Notes under the pieces: generated by a model
The model's input: only the letters and a program-made list of their open reading frames with translations
What the model was told of the DNA's origin: nothing
Databases searched by the model: none
Position numbers and translations under genes: made by a program
Shown here: positions 60,464-64,000 of the stretch, piece after piece
Layout of the letters: each line of letters begins with the position of its first letter
Numbering within the stretch: the first letter of the stretch is position 1
NCBI GenBank assembly: GCA_963402885.1
Contig: OY727093.1
Span: forward strand, 10,861,501-10,925,500
Length of the DNA stretch: 64,000 nt
Source: Antedon bifida
Lineage: Eukaryota > Echinodermata > Crinoidea > Comatulida > Antedonidae
Direction: 5' to 3'

Positions 60464-61551
60464 GAAGTGTAGACGATGGTTCTCGGAATGATAATGTTCT
60501 TCTTTTACGTTTTCTGTCGGTTACCATTATTGAAATGCTTGACATTCGTAAAACTAAACTATTCTGTTTCACAGTGTCTTAGATGATTAATAACATTTTA
60601 AGTATAGTCTTTATTATTTGGTAGGGCCCTTATAGGGCGGAGGTGGGGAGGCGGAGTTCATTTGAGGGAGGGGCTTATTCGAAAAAAAAAGGAAATTTTT
60701 TAGTTTTAATAATATGGTAACATTTATAATCAAATGACATTTTTAATCTGCCGTGACAGAGTGGGCCATTTCGGCCCAAGAAAGAAGACATTACGGCTTG
60801 CAACATGGGCAGACATTTCGGTCCTAACAGGACACAGATAGCCTACAGTTATTCCTGCCAGCTTACTTAATAAAACTCAGCTATCGGGATTTCACTCGAT
60901 TAATGTCTTATCATCAAATCTCCCTATGTAATTTTATAATACTATTCCCCACAATATATTCCGATTCTTTATGGCGTATATTTAATTTGATCTTTATTAA
61001 TTTGCAGTATAATTTTTATTTTTTAACTACTGTACCTTTCACACGCGCGGTCCGTTCCTAAAATAAACAAAAAACTAAAATGGCTATGACTAATGGCCAA
61101 CTTAAGCTCCAGTCCTACTATAGTATCTGTTTTTTTCTTCCGTTTTCCAAAGGGACACTGTATTGATTGATGGAAAGTGCCTGTTCCAGTCACCTTTAGG
61201 GTCAAATCTATTATTTTAACTGCTCCCTTGTGTATAAAAGAGAGAAAATAGTTGAAACCAAGTTGCTGCAAGGTGAACTTATCATAAACCCGGAAATAAC
61301 TTGACCGCCAAGAATTGAAATTGAGTAGAAAATCTACTGTTGAAATCATAAATGTTGTTAAAAAACTCTTTATAATATCTTGCTAAGATAGAAATATGGA
61401 AAAATAGCGTCGAACTGCACATTAATGTTATCAAATCTACGTTTCGCGGTACATCTGAGATAGATAAGGTAGGTATCCAAGGCGGAGATTTGTACCGAAG
61501 TTTTTGCATTGTGCTCGCCTATGTCAGAATTAACCATAATTTATATATAGA
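60427..61551 (-). mobile_element. Helitron-like element (non-autonomous), copy 6 upstream, without LINE
   Basis: Same termini and same A|T target as the element at 18561-22807. It is 1125 bp because it lacks the LINE and has about 10 bp where the copy 2 version has 285 bp (18872-19156); it has 21 extra bases near 61257. Its unbroken sequence around 60969/60970 is the empty site for the copy 2 LINE. The open frames at 61023-61349 and 61282-61509 have no recognisable domain and I do not call them genes. Confidence 0.82.
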
Positions 61552-61725
61552 TAACACAAGACTATATAGAATACCATTAAATGCATCACCGCGCAATTCC
61601 TCGTTCAAGTTTAACTGTTAAATATTGTACTATTTTTTTAAAAACAAATGCTCCTGCGAGTCCCATGGGCTCAACACCGCACATTAGTATTGTATGCACT
61701 ATGGTGAATGGATGTGCCTAAACGT

Positions 61726-62445
61726 AGCTCTCCCGTCTCCATTCAGATTACTACACTCAAGCCGTCCACCTGCCCATTAATTATTACAATTACACTGCTG
61801 ATGGCTGGTGGTAGTAAGAAAAAACCGACTCCTAAAGATTCGAAAAAAAAAGAAAACGTAGCTGAATCCGGCGGATCTGGAAAAAGCTGAAACCATTTAG
61901 GCCTACTGACAAAACAGAAATTAAAGAATTGATCGACTTAGAGCTTACGAAATGCTTAGCACCTGACTCTACATTTATGAAGAACATTGCTGCAGCTGTA
62001 TCAAATTCCGTGCAAGAACATCTAATTGGTAAGCTCACTGATGGAGTGGAGTTGTGGCTTGGGGAGTGGAGTTGTGGCTTGGTGGTTATGATGCTTGGCT
62101 ACCAATCCAAGGGTCCTGGGTTCAAGTCCTGTCATATGTCAGGATTTTTTTTCATGACAATTTGCAACTCCACTCCCAAAGACTTGTAATAATAAGTCTG
62201 TGTTTATGTAGAGCATCTTGTGTATATGTTTGTCTTGTGAATGGGATTTCCACCTTTGAGAAGGATAGTGAATGAATTATATTGTGGTTATCCTTGGCAA
62301 TTTGCCTAAAATGAAAATTTTAAAAAAAGAGATTAGAGATTCTTTACACTTTGATATTAACAAGACTAACGATAAGATAGCAAGCCTTGAAGAAAAAATC
62401 ATGATTTTAGAAAACAATATTGATGAAGCTGAACAATATTCCAGG
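61726..62445 (+). mobile_element. CR1-like LINE ORF1 remnant with SINE, spacer between copies 6 and 7
   Basis: ATG at 61801 (MAGGSKKKPTPKDSKKKENV), frameshift, SINE from 62043, coiled-coil part 62319-62445, then the same TTCCAGG fusion to the RTE-like tail as at 23717. Confidence 0.72.
62043..62318 (+). mobile_element. tRNA-derived SINE inserted in CR1 ORF1
   Basis: B box GGTTCAAGTCC at 62119-62129; two 20-bp 5' units rather than three. Otherwise as at 23297. Confidence 0.66.
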
Positions 62446-62570
62446 GAAGACAGTGTTGGAGGCTTATATTCCAGGGAAGAGAAGATGTGTTTGAATCTAT
62501 GGAGCAAGCAAGTAGGATGACAGAAGACAGGAGATGGTTTCAGAGTAGTGTTAGAGAAGCTTTCTTTTTT
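62446..62570 (+). mobile_element. RTE-like LINE C-terminal fragment (rearranged)
   Basis: Counterpart of 23718-23835, with the same internal loss. Confidence 0.55.
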
Positions 62571-63363
62571 TGCGTGTGAAAATCTCCTCTTGAGGATGAA
62601 GTCTTTCACATGATTGTTGTCCGTAGTTAAAAAAAGGCCTAATGCAAAACCTTTCGATAATTTAGAACTCACTTGTAATCAAGCTATATAAATATTAAAT
62701 GAAATTATAAATATATGAAAAAAAAAACAATTTTCGTGATCGTTACACCACACACAGTGCCCAGCAGACGCTAACCCCACTGTTCATTCTGTAGAATAGA
62801 TATCATGTTCGAAAAGGATGACACAATTTAGTTTGTCGTTAAAGTTAGACTGAAAGATGAACAAACTTTCGTTTCGGAAAAGACTTCGAGATGTAAATTT
62901 GAAGTATTTATTATTATTATATTTTTCTGGCGAGTCGAAGATTTAAAGAAAGTCTAAAAATGTGAAATTGTAAGTAATTCATTGTATAGATTCTACTTTA
63001 TTTCTCCGTTTATGTTATTTAAATTATTTTTTTAAATACTATTTCTAAAATTAAAAATAAAATTAAAATGTCATTAGTAACATTATTATATTAAAACAAA
63101 AATTATATTATATAACATAAATGTAAACCTGGTAGGGTTATTTCTTAATTAGCTACAACATGTTATTACAACGTGTTAATGTTTTTTATTTGACATATTC
63201 CCTTCTATACATAACATGTTTAGACCACATTGCTTAGTTTCACGGCGATTTAAATATCTAGATACAACCCAAACCCAAACGAATTTAACTAAACCTGGCA
63301 TGAGAACCAAAACAAACCGATTTAATCACTATTCCAATAACAAATTTCTAATTTAGTTTATTC
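62571..63363. other. 3' flank of copy 7
   Basis: Same flank as copy 3, with a short loss near 62730; nothing coding seen. Confidence 0.45.
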
Positions 63364-64000
63364 TTAAGTATTGGCTGCTTGCATCTGAAGACTTTCAAAA
63401 TCTTTATTCCCTCTTATGTTGTTTTTCCTGAAACAAGAAAACGGCGTGTCATCGGTAATAGACTAAAAGATGCGGAGAAATATGTTTAAACGTAAAAGTA
63501 AAGAACCTAGCGTCGCTAGTGGGAACCACGCTTAAGTACTGTTCTTACCTCGTAATCATTTCAGCTTCTTCTATAGTCTGCGGAAGTGGCACATTTAGAG
63601 TTTCAGGCAGAAGTAGTGCCACCAGTCCAGAAGTCACTGACGTCAAACTGAACGCCACCAGTGGCAGAGGTGCCCATACTTTTTCGAGAAAAAGAATCTG
63701 AGGGGCAAGCATGCCAGCCACTCGTGAAAAGAGGGAGCATATTCCTAAACCGGTGGTCCTGTAAACACGTATACAATTACGTTGCAGTCAATATGTGACA
63801 TGTATTGACACAAGTTACAATGGCAGCAAAAGAAGCGGGTACTTGTTATTTTGTATTTTACAGATCATTTACACAGACCAGACAACATTCAGGAACATAT
63901 TAATATTATTTTACGAACTTATCATATAGTATTACTGTAAAGTAAATGTATTTAACTTGCCTAATGTTCGTTGGAAAAAGTTCAACAGTATATATATAAA
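63364..64000 (-). CDS. SLC22-family transporter-like, copy 7 (3' exons only, cut by window)
   Basis: Exon 10 at 63364-63427 (64 bp), exon 9 at 63549-63758, and the 3' part of exon 8 from 63961 to the window end, again with a GC donor. Bases specific to copy 3 recur here (the exon 9 change near 63711 and several intron 8 bases near 63784, 63841 and 63863), so it is the copy-3 equivalent in the 41.8-kb repeat. The 5' exons should lie to the right of the window. Confidence 0.85.

Larger units (their letters stand above)
49950..64000. repeat. Large tandem duplication block, right member
   Basis: Counterpart of the block starting near 8.1 kb. It contains the exon 1 deletion of copy 5, the copy 5/6 spacer with the same CR1 truncation, copy 6, the Helitron at the same site, and the 3' end of copy 7. 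It continues past the window. Confidence 0.75.

Overview
This window is animal (eukaryotic) nuclear DNA: AT-rich, intron-containing, and crowded with non-LTR retrotransposons, a tRNA-derived SINE, a Helitron and small inverted-repeat elements. The retroelement types (CR1-like with a PHD finger, RTE-like, CR1/L2/Rex1-like) suggest a marine invertebrate, but the species cannot be fixed from sequence alone. There is no prokaryotic organisation.
The core is a tandem array on the minus strand of one gene, a 10-coding-exon SLC22-family (organic cation/carnitine transporter-like) membrane transporter. Six whole copies and the 3' end of a seventh are present: copy 1 (3112-8430), 2 (12103-18447), 3 (24651-29976), 4 (34695-40620), 5 (44925-50245), 6 (53970-60313), 7 (63364-64000, cut by the window). 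I traced all exons by hand. Coding exon lengths are 360, 104, 155, 169, 139, 89, 209, 115, 210 and 64 bp (67 in copies 4 and 5), giving 537 or 538 aa. Copies 2, 3, 4 and 6 are open throughout. Copies 1 and 5 share a 5-bp frameshifting deletion in exon 1, and copy 5 has also lost an acceptor site.
The spacers between genes hold remnants of plus-strand retroelements: a CR1-like LINE (ORF1, PHD finger, RT C-terminus, ATGA-type tail) with a SINE inserted in its ORF1, joined to an RTE-like C-terminal fragment. Spacers 2/3 and 6/7 also carry a Helitron-like insertion, which lies between a TATA-like element and the ATG of copies 2 and 6. In copy 2 only, a 2.87-kb LINE with one long endonuclease/reverse transcriptase ORF sits inside the Helitron. 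The paralogous copies supply empty sites for both insertions.
The array has layered duplication. A block of at least 14-17 kb recurs at an offset of about 41.8 kb (about 8.1 kb onward versus about 49.95 kb onward), and a younger block recurs at about 10-11 kb (27.7-36.1 kb versus 38.75-46.3 kb). Intron markers alternate between two types (copies 1, 3, 5 and copies 2, 4, 6), and copy 4 is a visible mosaic. This points to unequal crossing-over or conversion, although collapsed or concatenated haplotypes in the assembly could mimic part of it.
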